Under the pieces are notes generated by a model. That model saw only the letters and a list, made by a program, of their open reading frames with translations, made no database searches and had not been told where the DNA came from. Positions 1 through 12,100 of a stretch of DNA of 64,000 bases are shown here, one piece after another (the stretch's first letter is position 1; each line of letters opens with the position of its first letter). The translations under genes and the position numbers were made by a program. The stretch comes from Pachyseris speciosa (Eukaryota > Cnidaria > Anthozoa > Scleractinia > Pachyseridae): contig JAEMWC010001391.1 of the NCBI GenBank assembly GCA_016490735.1, forward strand, positions 1 to 64,000. Direction: 5' to 3'.

Positions 1-139
1 GAAGGCCTATTATTGAGGGACCCTCCTGGAAGCGGCAAACTGGCGAGCATAACCTGGATCAGGCAAGCCTGTACGCTAAACGCTTCGAGAGAAAAACAAC
101 ATTAAAGAATTTAGACAACTTGACTGGCTCACAACACAC

Positions 140-3100
140 CTTCCTTTAACGCTTTGGCCGCTTCTTCTGCATTGCTAATTAAGGTTCTTGCATTGTTGGT
201 GATCTGCGGGAACCTTGCATACCAGTTTCTGACCACATTCTGGCCAAACAGCAAAAGGATTAAGAACAAATTATTAGCCAATTCACCCTTCAAACCAAAG
301 TATCAAGATACCATTCTCGCATTCTCGTCACATATTTCTCAAAGCACCACTTGTGAGAATTCGCTTGAACATCGAGACCTTTTCCTTTGGTGATAGTGTC
401 TGTAATTCTTATATCCCACATACTGGATTAAAATGAGATTTTCTAAGGAGAAATTAAATGCTGGTCGTCACTAACAAGTCACCAATATTAATAAGACGCA
501 CCCTGCCAAACCAAGGCAGATGCCACTGTATCCTGTGGTGGGTTTAGCGTGATTTCAGTTTCAGTTTCAGTTTATTTTTGCCACTAATTGTTGTTTTAAA
601 TTACAAAATAAATATATATTAAACTACAAGAGATATTAAATAATTGATAAAAGAAAAGCATTAGGCGAGGATGCCCATATAGGGCTTATTCGGGCTACAG
701 GCACCTCAAGAAAAATACAACGATAAAATGATAATTTAGGCGTGTCTTATTTAATTTGTAAGCATATGTAGGTTAAAAAGCAAGAACGTAGCATTGATAA
801 GAAAAGGTGCAAGTTCTACTCCCTACTGAAAAACACCACTGAAAGCCAGCACAAACACAGAGAAGCTCAGTTACATGTTTTTACTGGATTTTCTGATTGT
901 GTTTCGTTGGACTCTCATTTGACCCTTACATTGCCTACCTGTCCATACACAGTGCTCGTTTACCTGTAATAAGTTCTTAGCGAGCCTTGTTCTTCCGGTG
1001 TAGAAACCCACCAGCCTCTTGCCAAACTGTTCAACCGTCTGCTCACTCAGATCCAGCTTTTCGGTTTCCACTTTTAACGGCAGCGAGGCTTGGGATCGAG
1101 CGATCTTAAAACCTGGCAGCAGTCCCCCGACATTGTCCTGCCAGCCACCGCCAGTGGTTAACATTTGCTCAACAATCAACACAGCGTGGACAAGCGAGTC
1201 CAAGCTCGCTGTGCGTCCCGTCACTCGCAGAAGCGCGGCCAAGATAACTCCCGCCAAAATGCTACTGGTGCCCAGGCCACTGCCTTGAGGAGCGGTTGAC
1301 CATGTTTGGAGCTCAAAACCTGCCTGGTACTTCCTGGACAGTTGGTCGATCAACGTTTCTTTTGACGAGAGAGTCACAATGTCGAGGAGACAGAAACAGG
1401 CCTTAAGTAGTGCTCCTGAGGAAAGACGAATTCAGATTACGTGTTCAGAGAAATCAAAGACAAATCAGAAACCAAAAACCAAGAGGAAATGTGCAATGTA
1501 AATGTTAAGCTTGTGGGTTGTGGCGTCACATTTACATTGCTTGTTTTATTCACGTGGGTACTTGAGCGTGGGTATTAGCTATGCCATGCTGATGAGGCCT
1601 AACAAGGCCAAAACAGCTGTCCATGGCTGCTAATGTTCAGGCTCAAACCTTATTTGGTAGATTTAAGGGGTAATGCCCGCTAACACGTAGCCTTAGCGCC
1701 TAATTAGTGGTTTTCAGCTTGCCTAGACACATTAATTTGTGGGGTATTCAAGAGGAAATGTGGACATATTTATTTACCGCAAAAAAGGCAAGTCATGAAA
1801 TTTTTAGCAATTTCTCAAAAACAAACAAGCAAACAAATCAAGTTTCAAGTCGCTTTCTTCCTTGCCATCCGCGACAACAGACGATGGTAAATAGTTGCAG
1901 TGGAGTAATATATTCTTTGTTACCAAACCTAAACTAACAGCTTTGGGCTTCCACTAATGTGGAGACATATTTTTGAATACATAACTAAAACAGCGTGACA
2001 GCGTACACGTGGCGAATTTCGCCTAGAGTCAAAACAAATCCATTGAAATTTAGTACGCCGTTCTGCAGTCCTAGATGAATACAAAACACTTAAGCTACGC
2101 GACAGGGTTTCAGGAGTCTAAAAGAAGAACAACTCTCTGATGCATAACACGTTCGCTACAGGTGCGTCCGATACAAGTTTGACCTCAGAAACACCGCGTT
2201 TCATACCTGGTGCGTTTGGTTGAGTATAGTTTTCCAAATGCGTCAATTCATTGCACACAATTCGTACACTGTGATCTCCTGAGTGTATCACGAGGACTAT
2301 CTCGAGCCTGAAGAGAAAACGATCGATGCAAGTCAATGGGAGGTTTATGACGATCTCTATCCATCTAATAATCAAGCCATCGTGCGCACGGCTAGTGATA
2401 TTTGAGACAAATTATTTTGAAAGATTACTGGAGGTATTTATTTCGCATACCCCTTGAAACCATGGAATGTAAGATTTTTAGTGATAAAGAATCCAAGCGA
2501 AGAGAAACCAGGTGTACTACTGTTATTTAGATGAAAGTGCCCATAACCTATTTTTTTTTTCAAATTGCCAAGATAATCTACAGGTTACCTAAAGACGCTC
2601 TGCGCGAAAAGTAGGCGATTTGCTTAAAACCCAATTTTGTTTCTACAATTTTTTAAAGTTCTATATTTTTGCGGTACACCCCCGCCGCTGATTAAGAAGG
2701 CCGACAGGCTCACAAGTGACGTAGGTTAAGGAACAATGATAAAAATATGAATTATTGTAACTTAAACTATTATTCCTTCCTTTCTTTTCATTTTAATTTC
2801 TTTTTCCGCTGGGCCGCCTAGATTACCAATTGCTATTCTGCAGGCCCGTCTATTGTAAGATCTTTTCTTTTACTGAAATAAAGTCGAAGTTGAAGTTGAA
2901 CGCGGAATCTTCTGCATACTTATTCCCTTCTCGGGAGTAGGAGTGTTGCTTTATCTCGCAGCAACGCATCTTTCAGCCAATTTGCGGAGCCACGTGTTCC
3001 TTAATCTACGTCACAGCACTATTGAGACCGAGAAGAATCGAGAGAAGACTAATACGAATGATGAGCAAAAGTGGCGGCAAATTTGAATGTTTTCTAGTTT

Positions 3101-6100
3101 CATTTTACAATCGTGTTTTGGGCAAATCGCCTTTTTTCCCGCGAAACGTCTGATGTGTAGATTCAGGTGAGAAAGTAAAAAAAAATAAAAAAAAATAAAA
3201 ATAAAAAAAACCGGTTATGGGCACTTTGAGAAACTTTCTTTCGGGAGGGTACTCGAAAGATAAACTGAAGCCCTAGTCCCTTCCCCCATCACTCTTGACT
3301 GGTGTGTTTTGAATTCAAAAGGGAAAAAAATACTAAGTCGGTGAAAATTTGTGGGGAGTAGTTCAAGCAGTATAAGACAAAGAACTCCAACGAAGAGCGA
3401 ATCTCTTATTGTAAAGACACCATCCGTTAGCTTCCCGGCCAGAGGTTCACTGGGCTCGTTAGTGACTCATACCAACTGAAGGCCAACGAAGAAGGTTAAC
3501 TCTTATTTAGCGGCGGAAACAATTGAGCGACTATGTGTCTCGCCCGTGAAAACGACTCGGCTGAAGACATACTGGTTGAAATTTTTGCAACAGATGGAAC
3601 CAAAGAGAAACTCCAATACTTACTCTTCAGTTTTTCGAACTTGGGCTTTAGTGACTTTCTAAAAAACAACAACAACAACAACAAAACAAGAAACGGTTAA
3701 TTAAGCAATCGTGAGCACTGTTCCCTGCTAGCAGAGGCTTCTTTTCCTTGTACTCAGCGTGCGCATGCTGGATACAAGGAAAAGCGGCCTCTGCTAGCAG
3801 GGAAAGAACAATCATGCCTCGTCACGCAGACTTTTTTTTCAAACGCGTGGCCTGTAATAAGATTCTCAAGGACAAGAGGACAAAAGAAGGGCTGGTAAAT
3901 AAATCAAATCAAAGGAAGATAACCTGAAAAGACAGAAACAGCAAGACGTTTCTGTCTCATTGTGCATAATCTTCCACTGAGATCTGTACAAAGGCTCCAA
4001 GAAAACTCTGTCCTCTGTAACAAATATATGAAATTGCAGCGACTTATTTCGTTTTCAAATCGGTGATTCTTTTTTTCTTGGAGTTGCTTCGGGAGGGGGG
4101 GGGGGGGGGTACAAAATTTGCAAGGTTTTTAAATAATTTTGTTTTCGACATGGATACAGCCTTTGCGATTCTCGTCAAGTGAGTGGTTTTCAAGAGCTTA
4201 CTTCAACAACAACAGGAAACAGAGAAATCATTACCTGTCCATTCAGTTTAATGGCTACATTTAGCACCGTCCCGCCTTGCTCATAAGTAAGGGGGGGAGT
4301 GTCACTCCACCCACCAGAAAGATCAATTCGAGCTGAAAAAAGAAAAGGAATAAACCTCAGTAATCAGCACATCATTACCTTTTGAAGGACAAAAGCAAAC
4401 AAAATGAAAGATGTGCTGGATAGGGCTTCAAACCTGGTGCCTCGGCAATCACCCAGTGTCCCAGACGGATTGGATCGCACGATTCGGTGTGGAAAAACTG
4501 TAAGATATTGAGGAAACAAAATCGACATAAGAAACTAAAAGCGATACTAAATCGAGTCTCGTAAAACCAAAGTAATTACTCAAGTCAATAGAGCGGTTTT
4601 CAATTGAGTGTCGAAAGTAATTATTGTTTTGCTTTGGTTTTGCATTGCTTCGCTCTGTGATTGGCCAGGAAAACTCGCGCCACTTTCTCAACCAATGAGA
4701 AGCAAAACCAAAACCAATTGTGATTTGCACGCGCGTATTTTCTCGCGCTTTATGCCGGCTACATGTAATTGCTTCGTGTTGTGATTGGCTCATTGCATTG
4801 CTTACTTCTGTTGTAATTGGTCAGAGTAATTGCTTTGGTTTTGGTTTTACGACCCTCAATTGAAAAGCGCTCTACTTTCGACACTCAATTGAAAACCGCT
4901 TTCTTTAAAATTTGTCTTGGTTGTTAAAATATTCTGGGTAACTATACTGAATGACACACCTTTGAAGCAGTCACAACTGCCTGTCTTCTCAGCACCTGTT
5001 CCGCGCCTTCATAATGTCGAGCTGCTCGGATTAGGAGATCGGGTCTGTTTAAGGAGAAAAACCGAATTATATTAAGCAAAACTATTTTATAATCACTTTT
5101 ACTATCAGTAAAAACCACCAGTTCTCAATAAAAAGCGTGAATACTTTTAAAGACTGAACGGTACGGTATACAGTACGTGCCTAAACTTAACTTAACTGTA
5201 AACTAAACTTAACTGTAACTTACTTCCTATTTTGAAAAAGTAACTGTAACTTCCATCCCCAAGCGTACCGGCCTAGATTAGCCTTTGCTACCCGCCGGTA
5301 TGCTTAAATGTGTATGTAATTATTTTTCTTTTTGTTTGTAAAAATTGTAACAATTGTACATTATGAAATAAATAATAATAGTTGATTGTTGCACATGTTT
5401 CTACCCGCAACCGAAATTTGATGATTGTTCTGAAAGAATTTTTTAGGGCTTTCTGCGTAATGACAATAATAAAGAAGATGATCTTCAAAGATTCTTTATA
5501 CAATGAAAGAAATTCTCAACACTTGTACCACAGAGGGAACTGTGAAGAAATATTCATGATCCATTTATTACCTGTCCAGCCATTTTGAACGTTCGGAGGC
5601 AAGAGCTCTAATTCCCGCGGCTATTTCTCCTTTCTGAAAGATTTAGACAAACGAAATGAATAATTAGAACGTTAGCCAAGATATGCAGCATGCCAAGGTA
5701 ATAAAAAGCACTTACATCAAGAAGGTCAAAGGCATGCATCCAGGATTCATTGCGCGCCGGACCGCTTCTCAGCCCAGCCCTCTCTCCTGCCATCGCACCT
5801 AACACGTCAGCAACACACGCAAGAGTCCGTGCAGCCACACCTGGAGAACTAGTCGTTGACGCAACTGGAATGGAAACAAAGCAAAGCCATTAGGTGGGGA
5901 TTAAACTCTACAATGTAAATAAGATATGCGATGATAAGAACAAGGATGATTCAAAAAATAATTATACAGTTCGATCAAACCCTATTAAGCAGCCACCCTC
6001 GAGGAAATGAATAGTGGCCGCTTAATGGAGGGTGGTCGCTTAATAGAGGTATAAAACAATAAAAGAAACCTAATGGGGACTTTTGATTACTGACGGCCTA

Positions 6101-9100
6101 ATTGGCCATTTTGGAGTTGCGCAGGGAACTGGGGCGAGTTTCAAATTTTAACCAATTGATAAATCTACACCACTGCATGAAAGATAACGTTGAGACTGGT
6201 CATTTCATCAAGTTTGATGCTTTTAGCTTGAAAAGAGATCAAGTTATAGAATTTAAAACATAGTTGAAAATCCATACAAACGCCTCTAATAGTCTAGTTT
6301 CGAGTTCGCCATGACCGCTGAATAAAAGCTCTGAGAACGCATTTGTACAGGGTTAGCCTCGACCTAAAGTAAAATATTCACAAAAACCGGCGGGAAGGTG
6401 CCACACATTTGTTAATTAAACAATAGACAGAGTTGTAAACAGGTCATCTTCTCGCTGGAATTTGTGAATATTTTACTTTAGGTCGGGGCTAACGGTGTAC
6501 AAATGCGTTCTCAGTACTTTTATTCAACGGTCATGGCGAACTCGAAACTGGACTATTTTGAGGCTGCGTCCTCCAAAACCATATAAACTCTTAAAGATGT
6601 TTTCAGTTTCGTGACAACTGTAAAATCCCATAATGTATCAACTATTTGGAAATAACGAAGTGAAAATCACTATCCTTGCCCATTTTTACAAATATCACAG
6701 AAACTGTAAAACATTTTAAGAGTTTATATGGTTTGGGGGACGCTGTCATAAATTAGAGACATTTGTATGGATTTTGAACTATTTCTCAAGGTCCATAACT
6801 TGATCTCTTCTAACACTGTTTTTAACACAGATTATATTTATTCTCCTTTGTTGGTGGAAAATTCGAGCCTAGCGGATGGTTATCGACAGAGGTAATAGCC
6901 TTTAAAATCTTGCAGTCCTGTCTATACAAAAGATCCTTAATGGAAACAGGAGAAGAAACAAGGCGGTGATTGTGGAAGCGATCTAAAAAAGATTGTGTAC
7001 AGATTGCATAAGGATTTTCTGTCAACCTAAAAGCATCATACTTGGTCAAATGACCCATCCCGACGTGATCTTTCTGTGAAGTATCAATTTAGCGATTGGT
7101 TAAAATTTGAAACTCGCCCCCAATTCTCTGCGCAACTCCGAAATGGCCAAAAGAGGGTGGCAATTTAATAGGTGGCCGCTTAAGAGGGGTTCGACTGTAA
7201 ATACAATTCATCTGTATTGCCGACTTTGCTGACAAACTGACAACAAGCCCACCGTACGTAATTAACTGTACGAATTTCTACGCAAACTCAAAGCCAAGGC
7301 TTGTGCAAATGCGCATTACAATGAGTGGCGACCAAACCGAAATTGTAAATTACCACTACGATACCAAATGTTTCGCGAAAACTACACCAACTGGACAAGC
7401 GTTACACGTATAACGTTGAGAAAATTTGAAACAAGTCTTAAAACCCCACGACAATTGTATGACTAGGCAATACTGAATGACGAGGGTTGTATACAGTGTT
7501 ACGCATGTGCTCCCAAGAGAGGTTGGATACGATGGTCATAAGCAAAAGTCGAAACGTCTAAATCAAACTTTAAAATATACTTCCTCAAAGTCTGTTTTAA
7601 CGGAGTGCAGTTCGACACAAAACGTCACTCGGAAAACGCGAATTCGTCCCTTATACGTACAAAAACACGAGACTTGTGGGAAGTCTGGATTCCACATGAG
7701 CTGAAACAATTTCCCAATACCTTCGTCTAAAACCTCCAGGATCTGCACCTCGAAGCCCTCTTTCGCGCAACTCTTGAAGAATGGCAGAATACAGTTACTG
7801 CTGCAGCTTCTGAGTGTATTCTCCACTTCATTTTTTCCAATTTCAAACCAGAGCTTCTTCTTCCAGCCAAACTCTGTACTTGTGTCGATAGTGGCCATGA
7901 TATCCTTCAGAGATAATCTCAGTGAAGAACGCCACCTAAAAAATAAGTAAAAAACGATGGCAAATCTCAAGCACCTACCTACAGCTGTATACCACACCAA
8001 GAGTCAATGGTCTTCAACTGAGTGTCGAAAGTAATCCTCTGTTTGCTTTGGTTTTGCTTTACTTCGCTCTGTGATTGGTTGGCAAAACTCACACCACTTT
8101 CTCAACCAATGAGAAGCAAAGCAAAAACCAATCATGACTTGCACGCGCGCATTTTCCCGCGCTTTGCACTGGTTACATGTAATTGCTTCGAATTCTGATT
8201 GGTTTATCGCGTTGGTTACGTCTGTTGTGATTGGTCAGAGTAATTACTTTGGTGTTAGTTTTACTCAATTGAAAATCTCTCTATTAGAGCGGTTTTCAAT
8301 TGAGTGTTGAAAGTAAATTGCGTTTGCTTTGGGTTTGCATTACGTCGCTCTGTGATTGTCCAGCAAAACTAGCGCCACTTGCTCAACAAATGAGAAACAA
8401 AACCAAAACGAATCGCGACTTGCATGCGCGTATTTTCCCGCGTTTTGCGCCGGTTACGGTAATTACTTGGAATTCTGATTGGTTCGTTTCACTGTTTTGG
8501 TCTGTTGTGATTGACTTTGGTTTTAGTTTTACGACACTCAGTTGAAAACTGCTCTAAACTAGGTGATTACTAGCCCATACGTTCGATTCCCTTTGGGGAC
8601 TTAATTTTGTTTCTTCGTGCCCCACTCGTGACATGTTGAACGTTGCGAGTTTAAAGATGGACATAACATTCACTTTCCGAGTATGTCGCACCCGCTTGCC
8701 ATCACTCAAAAATACCTTTTTAATCTTGGCTTCTGACACGCTTACCGAATTCACTAAGATCGTATTTGCCTTTGAAAGAGATAACTTGTCGCGATTAATG
8801 AAAACTTATAAAGGTGGCTAGTTTGCTCTCAATTGCACTGCAACAAAACATTACCTGTTAATCTTTTGCTGATGGGGAACCTCCGACACTCCAGTACTGG
8901 CCAACCACAGGATGTCATCTTTACCAGCATCTTCATTGAGAACATCGAAAGGATGAACAACAGAAAACAGTTTTGCATTCCAAAGGCTCCTGTGATGCTC
9001 AGGCTGAAGAAAACAAAGCTTACCATGATGTCCATGCTCACAACACTGATTCATATGCTGCATAGTGGAACGGTATATTTACATTCACTCTTTAAACGTT

Positions 9101-12100
9101 TCTTAGTCCCATTAAAGTACGCAGCCACTTTTTGAGGGCAAGAGGTTCCGACACAGAAGGAACCTAGAGAGTGTTTCTCAAGAGTCCCCAGAACCTTAAG
9201 TCTCGCCGTAAAATTATCGGGATTGTTATTTTACCAACAAAAATGGCCAGCTCCCAGTTGGCTTGATAGCTCAGTTGGTAAAGCGCTGCACCGGTATCGC
9301 AGAGGTCGTGGGTTCGACTCCCGTACAAGCCTGAAATTTTTTTTTTTCAGGCTTAATTTTCATAACTGCGATGATCACTCCCATCTTCATTCTTAAATCT
9401 GCAGTTAAAACATGTGATTTTCATGCATTCAAAGTCATTGTTACTTTTGTTATACACCAAAACAGGGTTACTCGAGGTACACGTCTGCAAGTTTTGCAAA
9501 GGAAGCACTACACCCCTTCCACGTACAGTAAGGAGAACTTGCGAGATCGTTTCTCAAATTATTCATATGTAATCTCCAAAATAACGACTCCAATCGCGTG
9601 ACTCGCTGATGAAACTCAAACCCACTGGTGTCAAGGTGACCGCGTGATAACTGAGAACGAATTTTGTACGCTTACCACTCCTATCCAGACTTCTTCAGGA
9701 TTGATTCCTGTCCCTTCAAAGAATACGCTCCATGGTTTGTTACAGTAAGTACTGGATGGAGTCGAGGAAGGCATCTGTCAAAAGTTGGAAAGTTGAATGA
9801 ATATTGGTATTTTTCGCTCGTCTTTGATGATTATCGGCGCAGTGGAAATTTAAAATTCAATGGGCTGTGTTGTCGCTATTGTTGTTGTTGGACTGCGATA
9901 TGCATTTGCTTGGTCCATGGTTTGTTACAGTAAGTACTGGATGGAGTCGAGGAAGGCATCTGTCAAAAGTTGGAAAGTTGAATGAATATTGGTATTTTTC
10001 GCTCGTCTTTGATGATTATCGGCGCAGTGGAAATTTAAAATTCAATGGGCTGTGTTGTCGCTATTGTTGTTGTTAGACTGCAATATGCATTTGCTTGGCT
10101 TTGCTTTATTACGCTCTGTGATTGGTTTATAGGCAAGACTCATGCCTCTCTCAACCAATGAGAAACAAAACTAAAACCGCATGTGACTTGCACACATGTA
10201 TTTTCCCGCGCTTAACGCTGGCTACATGCATTTGGTTCGAACTGTGATTGGTCCATTGCGCTGTTCATGTCTCTTGTGATTGGCAAAAGTAATAACTCTG
10301 GCTTTGGATACCCACATTATCATTATTATTTTGTTGCTTCCGTCGTTGTTTTGTTTTCCTCTGTTTTTTGTTTGTTTGTTTGTTTCCGTAGTTGTTCTTG
10401 GGGAAAATGAGGTTTGAATAAGGGTTTTGATGCTGCAAACTAATCTCTGAGGTGGTAGCAAGGAAACACCATACCTAGCATTGACTTTGCCATCATTTCT
10501 CTACTCAAGGGTGTGGTAATGAAAGATAGTGAATTTTCATATAATTCATAACATGTTAGAAAGATTGAGTATTTATTGATTGATGATTGTTTTATAAAAT
10601 GACAGTATTCAACATAAACCGAAAAAAGAAATTCTTGCAAAACACTGCTAGAATCATTTTTTTCACATCTGCTTTACTGTGGTAAGGAAACAAAGGCGTT
10701 AAATTTCACTACTTTTGTCACTGATTGTACTCAGTATTCCTTACCTTCAGGTGATCATACACACCAAAAACCACCAGTGTCCGCTGAGACTTCCCTCTGA
10801 GGCCTGGGAGCGAGACATTAAAACCAATGATACATAGATCCTTAGCGAGAGTAATTCCTGAATCAAGACCCTGCAAAAACAAACAAACAAAACAAAAGAA
10901 CAATGATTAGTACATACTAGTTATGCAACGCTTTCGAGTGGTATACCGTGGAATATCCCACGAGTCACTTGTATTTTCTTGGTATACACACGAGCCTTTA
11001 GCGAGTGTGTATGCAAAGAAAATGAAAGTGACGAGTGGGATATTCCACGGTATACCACGAAAAAGGGTTGCTAACTATTTTATACCATGCCAAAGAAAAT
11101 ACAGCGGTCAGCAAGGCCAGCATGAGCGGGAATCTCAACGCACGATGGGAAGGTTGGGTGTGATACCGTTGAATTGCACTGATTGATGGGAAGGTTCGGT
11201 TGAATACTGACGAACATACAACGGCTTCCCTGCATTCTGATTGGCTGTATCTTCTTTGGCATGGTATAAAGCCCCGTATACAACGAGAAAGGGTTGCATA
11301 ACTAGTATATTTTCATACGAGCAAAAAAAAAAAAAAAACAGAATATATGTGACATCTCTGTGTCAGACGTCAGAGATAGCCGACCCATTCTCCATCAGGC
11401 CCCAGTTGTTCAAAGAGCAGATAACTCTATTCAGTGGATAAGTCGTTATCCAGTGGATTAAATGTATCAGTTGCAATACATGTTTATACGCTGGATAGCT
11501 ATCTGCTATTGAAAAATGGGTGCCAAGTGTGAAAAACTTCTTTGCATTGCATTTTTTACATGTTTTCCAAGTTATTTGTAGCTTAGAGTTCCTTCCTTAG
11601 TCTCACTGCTCTCTGTTGATGGTCAGTCAACATCTACATGTATTATTCTTCTCACAGTTTCCCTTACATTTATTTTGAGCTAGTGGGGTGAATTGGTTTA
11701 CATTTCATCTTTTGTGATCATTTCTTTCATTCTCAATACCTTCATGTTGTTGGGAGACATTTCACGTTGGTCACGGCTAGGGTTAAAACAATGGTTGCTT
11801 GGTCAACTGGAAACGAATGCCAAATGAGATGCGAAGTAATGTCTCTCAATTTCTCTCGAGCAAATGGCCATAATCATTAATATATTTATTATACACGTAT
11901 TGCAAATGATATAACCTGTGAAACTGAAACAATCACAGTGCGAAGCAGAAAAAAAAAACAAATTTAAACTGAATACATATTATGGCAATTAAAAGTAAAT
12001 GTACAGTGGTACTAACCTTGAAATCACGAGGGGCTATTCCAGTTAAAACACATCCTGAGCCAATATGTACATTTCCCTAGAATCCAGCAAATGTTTTATT

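Noticed and set aside
154..393. Plus-strand ORF of 79 codons
   Set aside because: It is antisense to FCSK exon 25 and has no family resemblance.
1019..1288. Plus-strand ORF of 89 codons
   Set aside because: Antisense shadow of FCSK exon 24.
3981..4025. Alternative FCSK exon 22 reading FLGAF
   Set aside because: Its phase does not fit exon 21, and there is no donor. The 35-base exon at 3624-3658 fits both sides.
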